Source of the DNA: a virus
Reading direction: 5' to 3' (one strand)
IMG/VR virus record: IMGVR_UViG_3300032236_000648
Span: 1-43,537 of that record
Length of the DNA: 43,537 nucleotides
A program made the position numbers and the translations under genes. Numbering within the stretch: position 1 is the stretch's first letter; each line of letters starts with the position of its first letter. Shown here piece after piece: positions 27,151 through 35,619 of this stretch. The notes under the pieces are model-generated. The model made no database searches and had not been told where the DNA came from. It saw only the letters and a program-made list of their open reading frames with translations.

Positions 27151-27966
27151 TTATGAACCGTAGATTCTATCAACTACGAAACCATATTCTGAACCAGCCG
27201 CTTCGTTACGGTCTGTATCAGGAAGGCAACGGAATTGAACTGGGAACACGGTCGCAGCATCACGCTTAAGGGCATGTGCAGTTGTTTGCTCTTGAATAAC
27301 ACGACGAGCAACGTAAACACGTTCTTTTGCCTTAATACCTGAAATATCAGAGGTACTCTGAATAACCGCTGAACCAGAACTTGCACTTGGGTATGTAGTG
27401 GTTTGACCCATCGCACCTGCAGTATTACCAACAAGGACGAGGGTTCTTTCGACTGGCTGAATACCGAGCGCACCTGCAACAATATTCAACTGATTAAAGT
27501 TTGTTGAAGCAGAAGTCTGTGCAGTACCAGAAGAAGAAGACAATACTGGAACAGTCTTGAATGCTGAACCAGCATTAAGAATTTGTTCCTGCTGGCCCCA
27601 TACAATATTCATGTTTTCAAACGTCGCTTCATCAAGTTCAGTCTTAAGGGTAACCTTAAGGCTTTGCTGGAATAGACGAGCAGCATCAAGCAACTGATCA
27701 ACGGTAACATCAGAGTAACCGGGTTCGTATGAGATTTCAGCACCTGTACTGGTAAAACCTAGATCTCTCCAGTATGTTGACGCAGTGGTTGAAAGGAACG
27801 ATGCAGTTGACTGGTTTGAAGCAGAGGTTAAACCACTGTTCTGATCAACGTTTACGGACCAAGGAAAGACTGTTTGACCAATAAGACTTGGGCGTGATGT
27901 GTTGGTACCGTATGAAATGAATATACGGGCTGCACCAACAACAATGTTTTTGGAGTTTCCTGCCAT
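27151..27966 (-). CDS. Major tail protein (tail tube)
   Basis: A 271-residue protein with ATG at 27966 behind an AGGTAGGTGA site and A-rich spacer shared with the capsid gene. It begins MAGNSKNIVVGAARIFISYG and has the layout of siphovirus tail-tube proteins: an early YEPGYSDVTVDQLLDA segment, helices in the middle (LFQQSLKVTLKTELDEATFE) and a C-terminal segment FPVQFRCLPDTDRNEAAGSE. Its position just before the paired chaperones and tape measure supports this. It should polymerise into the tail tube. It stands alone between its own leader and a strong terminator, as expected for an abundant structural gene. Confidence 0.88.
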   Translation of the reverse strand: MAGNSKNIVVGAARIFISYGTNTSRPSLIGQTVFPWSVNVDQNSGLTSASNQSTASFLSTTASTYWRDLGFTSTGAEISYEPGYSDVTVDQLLDAARLFQQSLKVTLKTELDEATFENMNIVWGQQEQILNAGSAFKTVPVLSSSSGTAQTSASTNFNQLNIVAGALGIQPVERTLVLVGNTAGAMGQTTTYPSASSGSAVIQSTSDISGIKAKERVYVARRVIQEQTTAHALKRDAATVFPVQFRCLPDTDRNEAAGSEYGFVVDRIYGS

Positions 27967-27985
27967 TTTTTTTCACCTACCTTTT
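27967..27985 (-). promoter_or_regulatory. Shared 19-base translation leader, tail-tube copy
   Basis: The minus strand reads AAAAGGTAGGTGAAAAAAA directly before the ATG of the major tail gene. The same 19 bases stand before the major capsid gene (32350-32332). It combines a doubled AGGT Shine-Dalgarno-like core with an A-rich spacer, which is expected to give strong initiation. Confidence 0.8.
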
Positions 27986-28033
27986 TGCAAAGGTTATGAC
28001 TTACACTTCCTCAATACAATAATAACACATTAT

Positions 28034-28549
28034 TTAAGCAAAGCGCCCGGAAGAATCAAGTTTCCTAACATAGGAATAAAGAATATCTATATGACCAACC
28101 ATTTGACCGCCCTCATTTTTAAACGGTGTAGGTGCTTTGACACTATTAACGGCAGTATACTTAAACTCAAAATTTTTAGAAAGAATAGAATTTTGAGCAA
28201 ATATATCTTTTGCTGAATTATCATATCTACGGAATAAATCAAACAAAAAGTTTAATATCGTATTAATTTGATCATGTTTTATGGATATAATCATTAGGTT
28301 TAACATTTCATGAGTCATCCACCAAGTTTCTTGTGAAGGCATTGTTTCATAATCATAAATAATATAAGTTTTTCCCGGTAAATTATTATTAAATTCTGGA
28401 ACCTGCTGAGAAGGAATTATTGGAATTACATTTACATCCATTCCTTCAACAAAATAGTCATTTGGATCAATTAATCCGGCAGAAACGATTTGATTCCAGA
28501 TAAAAGATCTTAAATCATAAACTGCTAATGAGGAATAGTCTGCTGTCAT
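28034..28549 (-). CDS. Tail terminator / neck protein
   Basis: A 171-residue protein. Its ATG at 28549 overlaps the upstream stop as ATGA. Text such as DLRSFIWNQIVSAGLIDPND, then KTYIIYDYETMP, and a late HIDILYSYVRKLDSSGRF fits the small alpha/beta proteins that end the tail tube and sit just before the major tail gene in siphoviruses. The role is inferred mainly from gene order (adaptor, stopper, neck protein, this gene, major tail protein). It is the last gene of the head-tail joining cluster before the tail-tube transcription unit. Confidence 0.65.
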   Translation of the reverse strand: MTADYSSLAVYDLRSFIWNQIVSAGLIDPNDYFVEGMDVNVIPIIPSQQVPEFNNNLPGKTYIIYDYETMPSQETWWMTHEMLNLMIISIKHDQINTILNFLFDLFRRYDNSAKDIFAQNSILSKNFEFKYTAVNSVKAPTPFKNEGGQMVGHIDILYSYVRKLDSSGRFA

Positions 28550-29289
28550 AGTACTGAAGTCTCTCCAGAATATTTAGAATTTGTATTTTTAATTATAGCG
28601 GAAACTTGTGAAGGAGAATTGTTACCCGTATTAATAGAACTAACAACTTCTTTAACAATATTATTTATTAATCTAGATCTTGTTATTACTGCAGGGGCTT
28701 TCATGGTATACCATATTTCTGAAAATTCTGCTAAAGCATGAGTAGTTTTAACGCCACCGGGGTTCATGATATTAATTACTTTGTCCTTTGGAACAAAGAC
28801 AAGTTGGGAGCCATCTGGAGTAAAAACAATTGTTCTTTTAGTTATTATATGAACAGGATCATTTTTTTCCATAATAGAAGCCTTATCTCTAAATATATGC
28901 CTTGATGAGGCAAATATACGTCTGTTATATCTTGTCCTTGCTGGTTGTAATAATCTTGCTGGTATGGGAACGGGTTTAGTTGATTTTGAAAATATAAATT
29001 CTATTTCAAGTTGTCCATATTGAACATGTGATCTTTTTATTAAAAATAATTTTTTAGAGGTTTGACCGACCGCACCCCATTCATAAATATGATGAAATCT
29101 TTTAGGATCTGCTTTTGCAGCAACTGAAATATCTTGTAAAAATCTTTTTGCAGTAATAATAAATATCGTTTTTCCTATTTCTGTTAAAGAAGATGGACTA
29201 ACAACAAATTCTATTGCTTTTATTTTTTTATTAATTAATTCAGAAAATTTATCAATAGACTTTGGATCAACCTGCATTTGAATCATTTT
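28546..29289 (-). CDS. HK97 gp10-like neck / head-tail joining protein
   Basis: A 247-residue protein if started at ATG 29289 (MIQMQVDPKSIDKFSELINK); ATG 29280 is also possible. The frame is open up to a TTG at 29340, but that would overlap the upstream gene by 74 bases. No strong ribosome site marks the start. Features are an N-terminal helix with a 'FSELINKKIK' pattern, a basic middle (RYNRRIFASSRHIF) and a helical C-terminus. This is like minor tail or neck proteins in the slot between head stopper and tail terminator. Function is assigned by position, with moderate certainty. Confidence 0.62.
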   Translation of the reverse strand, partial: KMIQMQVDPKSIDKFSELINKKIKAIEFVVSPSSLTEIGKTIFIITAKRFLQDISVAAKADPKRFHHIYEWGAVGQTSKKLFLIKRSHVQYGQLEIEFIFSKSTKPVPIPARLLQPARTRYNRRIFASSRHIFRDKASIMEKNDPVHIITKRTIVFTPDGSQLVFVPKDKVINIMNPGGVKTTHALAEFSEIWYTMKAPAVITRSRLINNIVKEVVSSINTGNNSPSQVSAIIKNTNSKYSGETSVL

Positions 29290-29713
29290 GTTGCACCAGA
29301 ACTCTTTGTATAGTTGTTTCGTAATAATGAGTTTTACCAAAAGGATCTACTTCAGGATGACTAGCAGTAATATCAAAAATCATATCTGGCTGATTGTATC
29401 TATCAATTTCTTTATACACAACATTTCCACTGCTATCTTTAATTGAAGATATTCTCCATCTTCTGCTTAAAGGTTCTGGAGATTTCATTTTTAACTGAAA
29501 ATGTTCTTGATAAGCATTTTCATTTCCATAATCAAATACTTTATTATCTGTACGACCCATGCCATTTCCAGTTTTTAATGCTTCTACCCGGCATGAAATA
29601 GTTTTTGAATATACCCATTGCCTAGTTATATTTCCACTACTAGATTGAGAATTTTGCTGGATATATATATCAGCAGTCATATTCATTAAACTACCAATTA
29701 AAGAATTAATCAT
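29267..29713 (-). CDS. Head closure / stopper protein
   Basis: A 148-residue protein with ATG at 29713 in a TAATG overlap with the adaptor gene. It shows the compact beta-barrel text typical of head-tail stoppers: MTADIYIQQNSQSSSGNITR, then WVYSKTISCRVEALKTG in the first half, with SRRWRISSIKD and YNQPDMIFDITASHPEVDPF later. An internal Met (residue 12) could be the true start. Position after the adaptor supports a stopper that seals the portal channel after packaging. Sequence identity to a named family cannot be tested here. Confidence 0.68.
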   Translation of the reverse strand: MINSLIGSLMNMTADIYIQQNSQSSSGNITRQWVYSKTISCRVEALKTGNGMGRTDNKVFDYGNENAYQEHFQLKMKSPEPLSRRWRISSIKDSSGNVVYKEIDRYNQPDMIFDITASHPEVDPFGKTHYYETTIQRVLVQQNDSNAG

Positions 29714-30672
29714 TATATAATTACAATTCCAACATTTCTGTATGAATCTAAAAGATTATCAACAATTAGATTACCCGTACCATTGAATGCTCCATTGTGC
29801 ATTTCAAAATTGGTTTCTGATAATCCAACTTTTTTCAAATATTTTATTCTCCAAGCAGAATCGTTTGCCATATAGTCTCCCACAAGCAGGGTGGCGCATA
29901 ATTTTATATCCTGAGGAACATAGTTCCATCCAATTTGACCAACAAATTTATATCTAGAATTGGCGCGGAAACGACCATAGTATAGGATGGTTGGATCAAC
30001 CTGATTATCATAACGCACATCCCAATCAGGATTTACTATCCTAATAACTTTATTAGTTTGAGTAATTTCAAAATTAAACCCAAATGTATTATAGACAACA
30101 CTTCCGGTTGAATCGTAAACCAATCTATCATTTTCATAAATTTGGTCTATTGATAACATTGGCTCTGTTAACCATGCAGCATCAGAACCTTGCCCAAAAA
30201 TTTCTTGGTATCCATATCTTCTACCAAAATTTTGACCAGCATAACCATTAATAACAGTTCGTGCTAATTTTTCTAAATTAACAATTTGAGACTGTGATTT
30301 ATAGTTTATTTCAGAAGGTTTAGTTCCTAAATCATAATAGTCAACAATATCAGATATTGTAACGTATGGAGTAAAAACGCTAATAAAAGATGTTGTACTT
30401 GCAGAAATTGAATTTACTTGATACGTCCAAACGACTTTAAGGGTTCTATCTATTGAAGTTACTGAAGGATTTATTTCATATGTATAAATTCCCATTGGTG
30501 GTTCATTCACCGCCGTTCCTGAAACTAGTACAGTTGGCGTTGAAGATGCTGACACAATTTCATCTGCATTATAAATATAAACAGAAACTGTTCCATCAGC
30601 ATTAACTAAATTACCATCTTTATAGATAGTTAATTCTATTTTTTCAGTTCCACCATTTTGAATTTGTTGCAA
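29713..30672 (-). CDS. Head-tail adaptor (connector) with N-terminal Ig-like domain
   Basis: A 319-residue protein read from TTG 30672, which is supported by GGAGG nine bases upstream; it follows the previous stop by 16 bases. Residues 1-100 are a beta-sandwich (MQQIQNGGTEKIELTIYKDG; GIYTYEINPS) of the kind fused to several phage head or tail proteins. Residues about 110-319 are helical with VTISDIVDYYDLG, LARTVINGYAGQNFGRRYG and a late QDIKLCATLLVGDYM, typical of gp6/gp15-type adaptors that ring the portal. The N-terminal domain is extra compared with the usual 100-200-residue adaptors and may decorate the neck. Confidence 0.7.
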   Translation of the reverse strand: MQQIQNGGTEKIELTIYKDGNLVNADGTVSVYIYNADEIVSASSTPTVLVSGTAVNEPPMGIYTYEINPSVTSIDRTLKVVWTYQVNSISASTTSFISVFTPYVTISDIVDYYDLGTKPSEINYKSQSQIVNLEKLARTVINGYAGQNFGRRYGYQEIFGQGSDAAWLTEPMLSIDQIYENDRLVYDSTGSVVYNTFGFNFEITQTNKVIRIVNPDWDVRYDNQVDPTILYYGRFRANSRYKFVGQIGWNYVPQDIKLCATLLVGDYMANDSAWRIKYLKKVGLSETNFEMHNGAFNGTGNLIVDNLLDSYRNVGIVII

Positions 30673-30688
30673 CTAAATTCCCTCCATT

Positions 30689-31072
30689 TTATGAATAGAA
30701 TTGTTGAACTTCTCTAGGTGTTGCAGGACGAAAACCATCATTTTGATCAAAAATTTCTTGAGCAAGAGATTCTGGTAAAGCAACGAATGGGTGTTCTCTT
30801 GTGAAAAGCACGCCATTTGTTTCATATGAGAAATTCATTCTATCCATCTTTACAAGTATTGTTTTTTCATTTTTTCTTTCTAGCAACGGTGTGCTTGGAG
30901 TTTCAAGAATTTCCTTATCCAAATTTGCAAATCTTTCGTAATCCTGATAAGTAATTCCTTCTTCTTGCATTAACATAACAATTTCTTTCTTAGAAACTTT
31001 ACCGGGGATTTCAACCCCAAAACTTTCAGCAATTTCCTTTAATTCAGATACTTTTAAGTTATTAAAAGACAT
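30689..31072 (-). CDS. Small head protein with HeH/SAP-like N-terminus
   Basis: A 127-residue protein with ATG at 31072 and AAAGGAAA upstream, right after the capsid gene's terminator. Residues 1-42 (NNLKVSELKEIAESFGVEIP then GKVSKKEIVMLMQEEG) match the helix-extended-helix pattern of small HeH/LEM/SAP-like domains often found in phage proteins beside the capsid gene. Residues about 70-127 form a separate conserved-looking part (MNFSYETNGVLFTREHPFVA; FRPATPREVQQFYS). Function is not known. The place between capsid and adaptor suggests a head or connector accessory protein. Confidence 0.7.
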   Translation of the reverse strand: MSFNNLKVSELKEIAESFGVEIPGKVSKKEIVMLMQEEGITYQDYERFANLDKEILETPSTPLLERKNEKTILVKMDRMNFSYETNGVLFTREHPFVALPESLAQEIFDQNDGFRPATPREVQQFYS

Positions 31073-31113
31073 GATATTTCCTTTCTTCTAAAAAAATTAT
31101 ACCAGAAAAGAAA

Positions 31114-31139
31114 CAAGGACGGGGTTATTCCCGTCCTTG
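31114..31139 (-). terminator. Intrinsic terminator after the major capsid gene
   Basis: A perfect 10-base stem, CAAGGACGGG with CCCGTCCTTG, and a 6-base loop, followed on the minus strand by TTTCTTTTC. It sits 19 bases after the major capsid stop and before the HeH-like gene. Confidence 0.88.
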
Positions 31140-31157
31140 AATCTATAGAGATACCTA

Positions 31158-32330
31158 TTAGAAAGTATTTCCTCCGGTACCACCTGTAATGCCAGAACCA
31201 TGTGTCGCAGTTGCATTTGAACCGAAGTTCGGGGCAGTGCCGCCAACAGCAATATTCTTAACAATTACATGTGCATCATAGTTTTCAATTGCAGTACCAA
31301 CACGAATGAAGAGTGTGTACTCGATTGTGTCCTTCTTTGGTTGGAACACACGATATACAACAACATCACGCTTAATACCAACGATGAAGTTCTGGGGGAA
31401 GGTAAGGTGAATATCACCATACTGAGTACCAGTACCTGTATTTGTTCCGGGTTCACCATTAACAACATTGATATCTTCACGCATTAACGGAACGTTAATG
31501 ACGGGAATACCAAATGCAAATGGGGTGGTTACACCGGGACCGCCATCGTTAGCAGCCACATCGCCACGGACAATGCCAGAGGCAATATCCCAAGGATTAA
31601 CAGTACCTGCGCTTGCAGTCAAGTTGTAAAGGTAATCCTGTACAAGGTTTGATCCTGCAAAGAAGCGTAGTTGATTTCTACGTTGCTTGTACTTACGGGG
31701 AAGGGTCTTGATTGCATTGTTAAAAACTGTGCGGTCAAGTCCTGCTCCTGCAGCATCAACGACGTGTGCGTTGTCAACGGCTAGTTTACGGAAACCCTTA
31801 AATGCAATGTATAGGTTACCACTTGAACCATTTCCATTGATCAAAAGGTCTTCAATGTCATTACCAGCCTGAGTTGCCATGAGGCGTGCAATGTGATCTT
31901 CTAGATCTGGACCTTCAATGTTGTCCTCAAGTGCTTCTGCTGAGAGTTCCCAGTCAAGACGCAACTTTTTGGTTGTTAGAGAGATCTTTGAGAAGGTTGC
32001 TCCCTGTGATGTGTAGTTAGATGTACTATCACTAGAGTTCTGCCAATCTCTTGGATTGTCTTCAGATGCTACGCGCATCAACTGCTGACCTACTGAAACA
32101 CGATCAATTTCCGTTGTGTTTGAACGCATACGAATTGTGCGTGCTGCCTTAGCGAGAATAGTTGCATCCCACATGTAGTCAAGGAAGCGGTTTGCCTGAT
32201 CTGGGTAAAGAAGACCATTACCACCAGAGGCTGAAACACCGTCTGCACCAGTTGTTACTAGTGTGTTTGGGTTACCTGCCAATGAGTTTGTACCAGTGTC
32301 GATAACTTTTTGTAAAAGTTCGTTGCTCAT
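31158..32330 (-). CDS. Major capsid protein (HK97 fold)
   Basis: A 390-residue protein with ATG at 32330, following the shared AGGTAGGTGA leader. Typical HK97-like text includes NGLLYPDQANRFLDYMWDAT (N-arm and start of the core), the E-loop-like region around TSQGATFSKISLTTKKLRLD, GPDLEDHIARLMATQAGNDI (spine helix) and C-terminal IVGIKRDVVVYRVFQPKKDT. It has no long N-terminal scaffold domain of its own; the scaffold is encoded inside the upstream protease gene. It lies between its own leader and a strong terminator. Role: it builds the icosahedral head. Confidence 0.92.
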   Translation of the reverse strand: MSNELLQKVIDTGTNSLAGNPNTLVTTGADGVSASGGNGLLYPDQANRFLDYMWDATILAKAARTIRMRSNTTEIDRVSVGQQLMRVASEDNPRDWQNSSDSTSNYTSQGATFSKISLTTKKLRLDWELSAEALEDNIEGPDLEDHIARLMATQAGNDIEDLLINGNGSSGNLYIAFKGFRKLAVDNAHVVDAAGAGLDRTVFNNAIKTLPRKYKQRRNQLRFFAGSNLVQDYLYNLTASAGTVNPWDIASGIVRGDVAANDGGPGVTTPFAFGIPVINVPLMREDINVVNGEPGTNTGTGTQYGDIHLTFPQNFIVGIKRDVVVYRVFQPKKDTIEYTLFIRVGTAIENYDAHVIVKNIAVGGTAPNFGSNATATHGSGITGGTGGNTF

Positions 32331-32331
32331 A

Positions 32332-32350
32332 TTTTTTTCACCTACCTTTT
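32332..32350 (-). promoter_or_regulatory. Shared 19-base translation leader, capsid copy
   Basis: AAAAGGTAGGTGAAAAAAA on the minus strand, ending two bases before the ATG of the major capsid gene. It is identical over 19 bases to the leader of the major tail gene. Confidence 0.8.
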
Positions 32351-32376
32351 ATATTAAAATTTATTAAGTTGTAGAA

Positions 32377-32862
32377 TTACATGTCTTGAACGCCGAGGAA
32401 GTGTCCTTGCCATATACTCTTTGTTATTTTATTATCTGCTGAAATCTGTTCGACTTCACCAGACTTCTTTACTGCTGTAGCGCCTTCATATTGGTCTACA
32501 CGACTCTGAAGATTTGCAACTGCCTTGGTAATTTCAGCAACATTATTTGAAAGATCATTGATCTTGGTACCAAAGTCATTGATTGACTTCTGGATGTGAT
32601 CATTGAATTCTTCAACTGATTTCTGAATATCACCTGTAGCACTTGATGCCATAGCATAATTCTTTTTGATTGTTTTCTTAACGTCTTTCTTAAGACGGTC
32701 AACCATTTTAACAAGGTCAAACTCGTCTACTGGAATTTCTGAAACGGTTGCGGCTTTCTCTACGGATTCATCGTCAACTGTTTCAAGAACCTCAGCGAAT
32801 TCTTCGACGCCTTCTTCAACCGGAGTAGCCGTGACTACTTCCTTTTCAATTTCGTCTGCCAT
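32377..32862 (-). CDS. Nested scaffold protein (internal start in the protease gene)
   Basis: An in-frame ATG at 32862 inside the protease gene is preceded by AAAGGAGGG about 10 bases upstream, the best Shine-Dalgarno sequence near any start in the head module. It would produce a 161-residue acidic coiled-coil protein (MADEIEKEVVTATPVEEGVE onward). This is the same plan as lambda Nu3 inside gene C: one frame gives protease plus scaffold, and the internal start gives scaffold alone in larger amounts. The gene model is inferred from the ribosome site and domain border; expression is unproven. Confidence 0.75.
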   Translation of the reverse strand: MADEIEKEVVTATPVEEGVEEFAEVLETVDDESVEKAATVSEIPVDEFDLVKMVDRLKKDVKKTIKKNYAMASSATGDIQKSVEEFNDHIQKSINDFGTKINDLSNNVAEITKAVANLQSRVDQYEGATAVKKSGEVEQISADNKITKSIWQGHFLGVQDM

Positions 32863-33996
32863 TTCTTTATTCCCTCCTTTGCTAAGAATATTCTGGGAGT
32901 TACCCTTAGTTAATTTTACATCAACTTTTGTAAGGGTCGCTAATTTGTGTCCAACTACTGTATCAGTAGGCACAAAACCTTTATTTGTTTTCTTATAAAT
33001 CTTAATAACTGCTGCGGGGCTATCTTCTGTACCAGTAATTTTAAAAGATGAATTTGGAACTTTATAACTTCCATCTTTAACTATTTTTGTAATTTTACCG
33101 TATGCTGTGCCACCACTAGAACCCCATTTAACAAAATCTCCTACACCAAGAGCATTTGCTTTCTTAATTGGATTTTGATCAGGATAAAGATTTACGGTTG
33201 ATTGAGAGTCTATTGGCGGTCCTGCATCTGCATCTCTTGTTGTTGCAGAGTGTGTTGGTCCGGGGGCATCATCTTTTACAAACGTTGCAGTAATGAATTT
33301 TCTTACTGTTTCTGATTTAGAAGGATCTGATTCCTCAACCCAGCCAATTGTATCCATGTTGCCGCCGCAAACTACACAATCTTTAATTAATTCACCCGAT
33401 GTAGTTGCTAATTGATCTGTTGAACACCAAAAAACATTTTCAACATTAATTTCGGCAGCCATACCCTTCATGGTTAGACCTTCAGAATTTTTTTGAATTG
33501 AAAATATATTAGCAAGGGGGTTTGCTGGATTATCTACGAGGGAGAGTTCCATTAATTCGTAATCTTTAATTATTCTATTTTCATCTTCTGTATCTCCGGG
33601 TTCGTATGAGGCTTCTACAATATTACCGCCAATTGAAAAGCCGGTAAGAGTTCCATCTAATACTTTTTCCCATGTATCCTGTGCGCCCTTAGAAATATAA
33701 GCATTAACATAGACGCCTTTATAAACCTTATTTGTATCTTTATCTAAATAATCCTGTGTTTCAAATGAGATAACCTTACCAACAGCAATTGGTTGATGCA
33801 TTTCTCTTAAATTACCACGAAATCTTGCAAAGGCTTTCTCGCTTGCTTCGGGAGTAACAACATCACCATGACGATCAAGATTATCAAGGGTCGCAAACCC
33901 AGACACCGTTCTTTTTTCTTTATCGACTTTAGCAAAAGGGAGAGCAAACTTTATCTCTTCCTTACTATTTGTCCAATTAACCTTGTTAATGTCCAT
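32377..33996 (-). CDS. Prohead protease fused to capsid scaffold
   Basis: The start is taken at ATG 33996 (MDINKVNWTNSKEEIKF); a TTG at 34014 would add six residues, and neither has a strong ribosome site. Numbering from the TTG, residues about 20-175 are the HK97-type serine protease with likely triad His73 (MHQPIAVGKV), Ser127 (GFSIGG) and Glu156 (ELMELSLVDNPANP). Cys197 and the pair Cys213-x-x-Cys216 may bind zinc. Residues about 289-362 read like a small tudor/HVA1-type barrel (VGDFVKWGSSGGTAYGKITK). The C-terminal 161 residues are acidic and coiled-coil (QKSVEEFNDHIQKSINDFG), typical of an internal scaffold. It matures the prohead. The middle insertion makes it longer than usual proteases of this family. 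Confidence 0.88.
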   Translation of the reverse strand: MDINKVNWTNSKEEIKFALPFAKVDKEKRTVSGFATLDNLDRHGDVVTPEASEKAFARFRGNLREMHQPIAVGKVISFETQDYLDKDTNKVYKGVYVNAYISKGAQDTWEKVLDGTLTGFSIGGNIVEASYEPGDTEDENRIIKDYELMELSLVDNPANPLANIFSIQKNSEGLTMKGMAAEINVENVFWCSTDQLATTSGELIKDCVVCGGNMDTIGWVEESDPSKSETVRKFITATFVKDDAPGPTHSATTRDADAGPPIDSQSTVNLYPDQNPIKKANALGVGDFVKWGSSGGTAYGKITKIVKDGSYKVPNSSFKITGTEDSPAAVIKIYKKTNKGFVPTDTVVGHKLATLTKVDVKLTKGNSQNILSKGGNKEMADEIEKEVVTATPVEEGVEEFAEVLETVDDESVEKAATVSEIPVDEFDLVKMVDRLKKDVKKTIKKNYAMASSATGDIQKSVEEFNDHIQKSINDFGTKINDLSNNVAEITKAVANLQSRVDQYEGATAVKKSGEVEQISADNKITKSIWQGHFLGVQDM

Positions 33997-34035
33997 TTGA
34001 CTTAATAATAACAATAATTTAAACTAACGCAAAAT

Positions 34036-35619
34036 TTATGTTACTTTTCTTCCCTCTCCTTGAGGATTTCTTTCTCCTTCAGTATCAGAAGCATTCATAT
34101 TCCTTCGTTGATCCCTTTGACGATTACCGCTGGCTTGCGTGCTTTGCTCAGCATTTTGTTGAGCATTCATCATAACTGGATCATCACCGCCGGGGCGCGG
34201 AGAAAGACCTTTCTTAACACGAATTTCATTTGGAACAACAACTTGCATTCTAAGCATAGATTCATCAATCTTTGTTTGAGTTAATTCATCAGTAAGAGTC
34301 AATTCATCAAATCTCAAATCAAATGCATCAGTAAATTCTCTAATAAGTTGATTTATTTTTCTTTCAAGTTCGTCTTGCGCTGGACGACAAATTTGTTCCT
34401 TAAAGGTTTTGTCTGCTGCCATTGCAGCCGCATTACCTACGCCATTTGGAGCGCCAATTTTTGAAATAGGGACACCATCTGCGAAAAGAATACGATCTCT
34501 ATTCTCTACAGCATAATTCCTGAATGAAGAATCTTGAACACCGGCTTCAATAGGTTCCATGTTAAACTCTACGCGAGAATTTTCTCCATCTGAAGGGAGG
34601 GGGATGTATAGAGTCCTATGATTTCTTCCACGAAGTCCAGTTTGAAAGAATTCAAGCAATTTTCTTTCAGAATCTGCTGAAAGTTTGGCACCCTTAACAG
34701 TAATAATATATCTAGGAACAGCCTTATTCTCAAAATAATCAAGATTGAATCTTGAAGCAAATTCATCACCAGCAACAGCATTTTTTGCTGAAAGAATGTC
34801 TGGAACTCCATAGTAAGTGTTAGTTGGAGTATATTTTTTAAAATGAATAACCTCATTTGGTTGAGGGTCTGTGCCAATTTGATCTTGAGTTGTTGTATCA
34901 CCAAAATTACGAAAATATGTGTAACGATTATAAACAACCTGAACAAAACCGTCGCGGTGACGACGAATTCTCATAGTAATTGTTGGAATATGACCAACAT
35001 AACCAATTCTCCCGCTTGAAGTACGACCAATTTCCATGTAAGCATTGCCACAAGTCTCTAAATCAATGTAAATTTTCTTCATAATCCACAAAAAACTATC
35101 ATCAGAATTCAAAGATTCAATATAATCTCTCAATTCGCCCTTAGCAGTCATAATTTTACGACGAAGTTTGTCTAATTTCTTAGGATCATCAATAACATCT
35201 TCAATTTTGTCTAAAACTTTTTGAGTTTCTTCAAAATGGTAACCTAAACCAACAACATTTGCTGCTTTTGCATTAACAGCAGCATGATGATACGGAGAAA
35301 TGTCATAAAGTTGGGCCAAATACATCAAGTTATAGGGAGGCTGAACAATTTGGAATAAAGAATACCCTGTTAAATCAAGAGGATCAAGTTTTTTTGACTT
35401 TGCATCATCTAGGCCAGTATAAGACTTAGCAATTCTATTTGTTTTTCTTTTAAAATTAGAGTTTATTCCTTCTAATTTTGATAATTCATCCCAATTTTTA
35501 GAAAAAGGGTCTTCAAATGAAGATTCTTTAAGAATACTAGAATTACCACCACCAACTTTAATATTAATAAAATCTGCATCAATATCATAGGGTTCATCAT
35601 TTACTGGAATAATACTCAT
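34036..35619 (-). CDS. Portal protein
   Basis: A 527-residue protein. ATG 35619 directly abuts the upstream TAA. It shows the standard portal layout (PBSX/HK97-like group): YNLMYLAQLYDISPYHHAAV and NAKAANVVGLGYHF in the N-terminal wing, FLWIMKKIYIDLETCGNAYM then EIGRTSSGRIG, PNEVIHFKKYTPTNTYYGVP with DILSAKNAVAGDEFASRFNL, RILFADGVPISKIG in the crown or clip region, and a Gln/Asn/Arg-rich tail. It forms the dodecameric channel for DNA packaging and exit. It precedes the protease as usual. Unusually, no terminase is found on its upstream side. Confidence 0.93.
   Translation of the reverse strand: MSIIPVNDEPYDIDADFINIKVGGGNSSILKESSFEDPFSKNWDELSKLEGINSNFKRKTNRIAKSYTGLDDAKSKKLDPLDLTGYSLFQIVQPPYNLMYLAQLYDISPYHHAAVNAKAANVVGLGYHFEETQKVLDKIEDVIDDPKKLDKLRRKIMTAKGELRDYIESLNSDDSFLWIMKKIYIDLETCGNAYMEIGRTSSGRIGYVGHIPTITMRIRRHRDGFVQVVYNRYTYFRNFGDTTTQDQIGTDPQPNEVIHFKKYTPTNTYYGVPDILSAKNAVAGDEFASRFNLDYFENKAVPRYIITVKGAKLSADSERKLLEFFQTGLRGRNHRTLYIPLPSDGENSRVEFNMEPIEAGVQDSSFRNYAVENRDRILFADGVPISKIGAPNGVGNAAAMAADKTFKEQICRPAQDELERKINQLIREFTDAFDLRFDELTLTDELTQTKIDESMLRMQVVVPNEIRVKKGLSPRPGGDDPVMMNAQQNAEQSTQASGNRQRDQRRNMNASDTEGERNPQGEGRKVT

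Noticed and set aside
28546-29340. TTG start at 29340 for the neck protein
   Set aside because: It would overlap the stopper gene by 74 bases and has no ribosome site; ATG 29289 is more economical.
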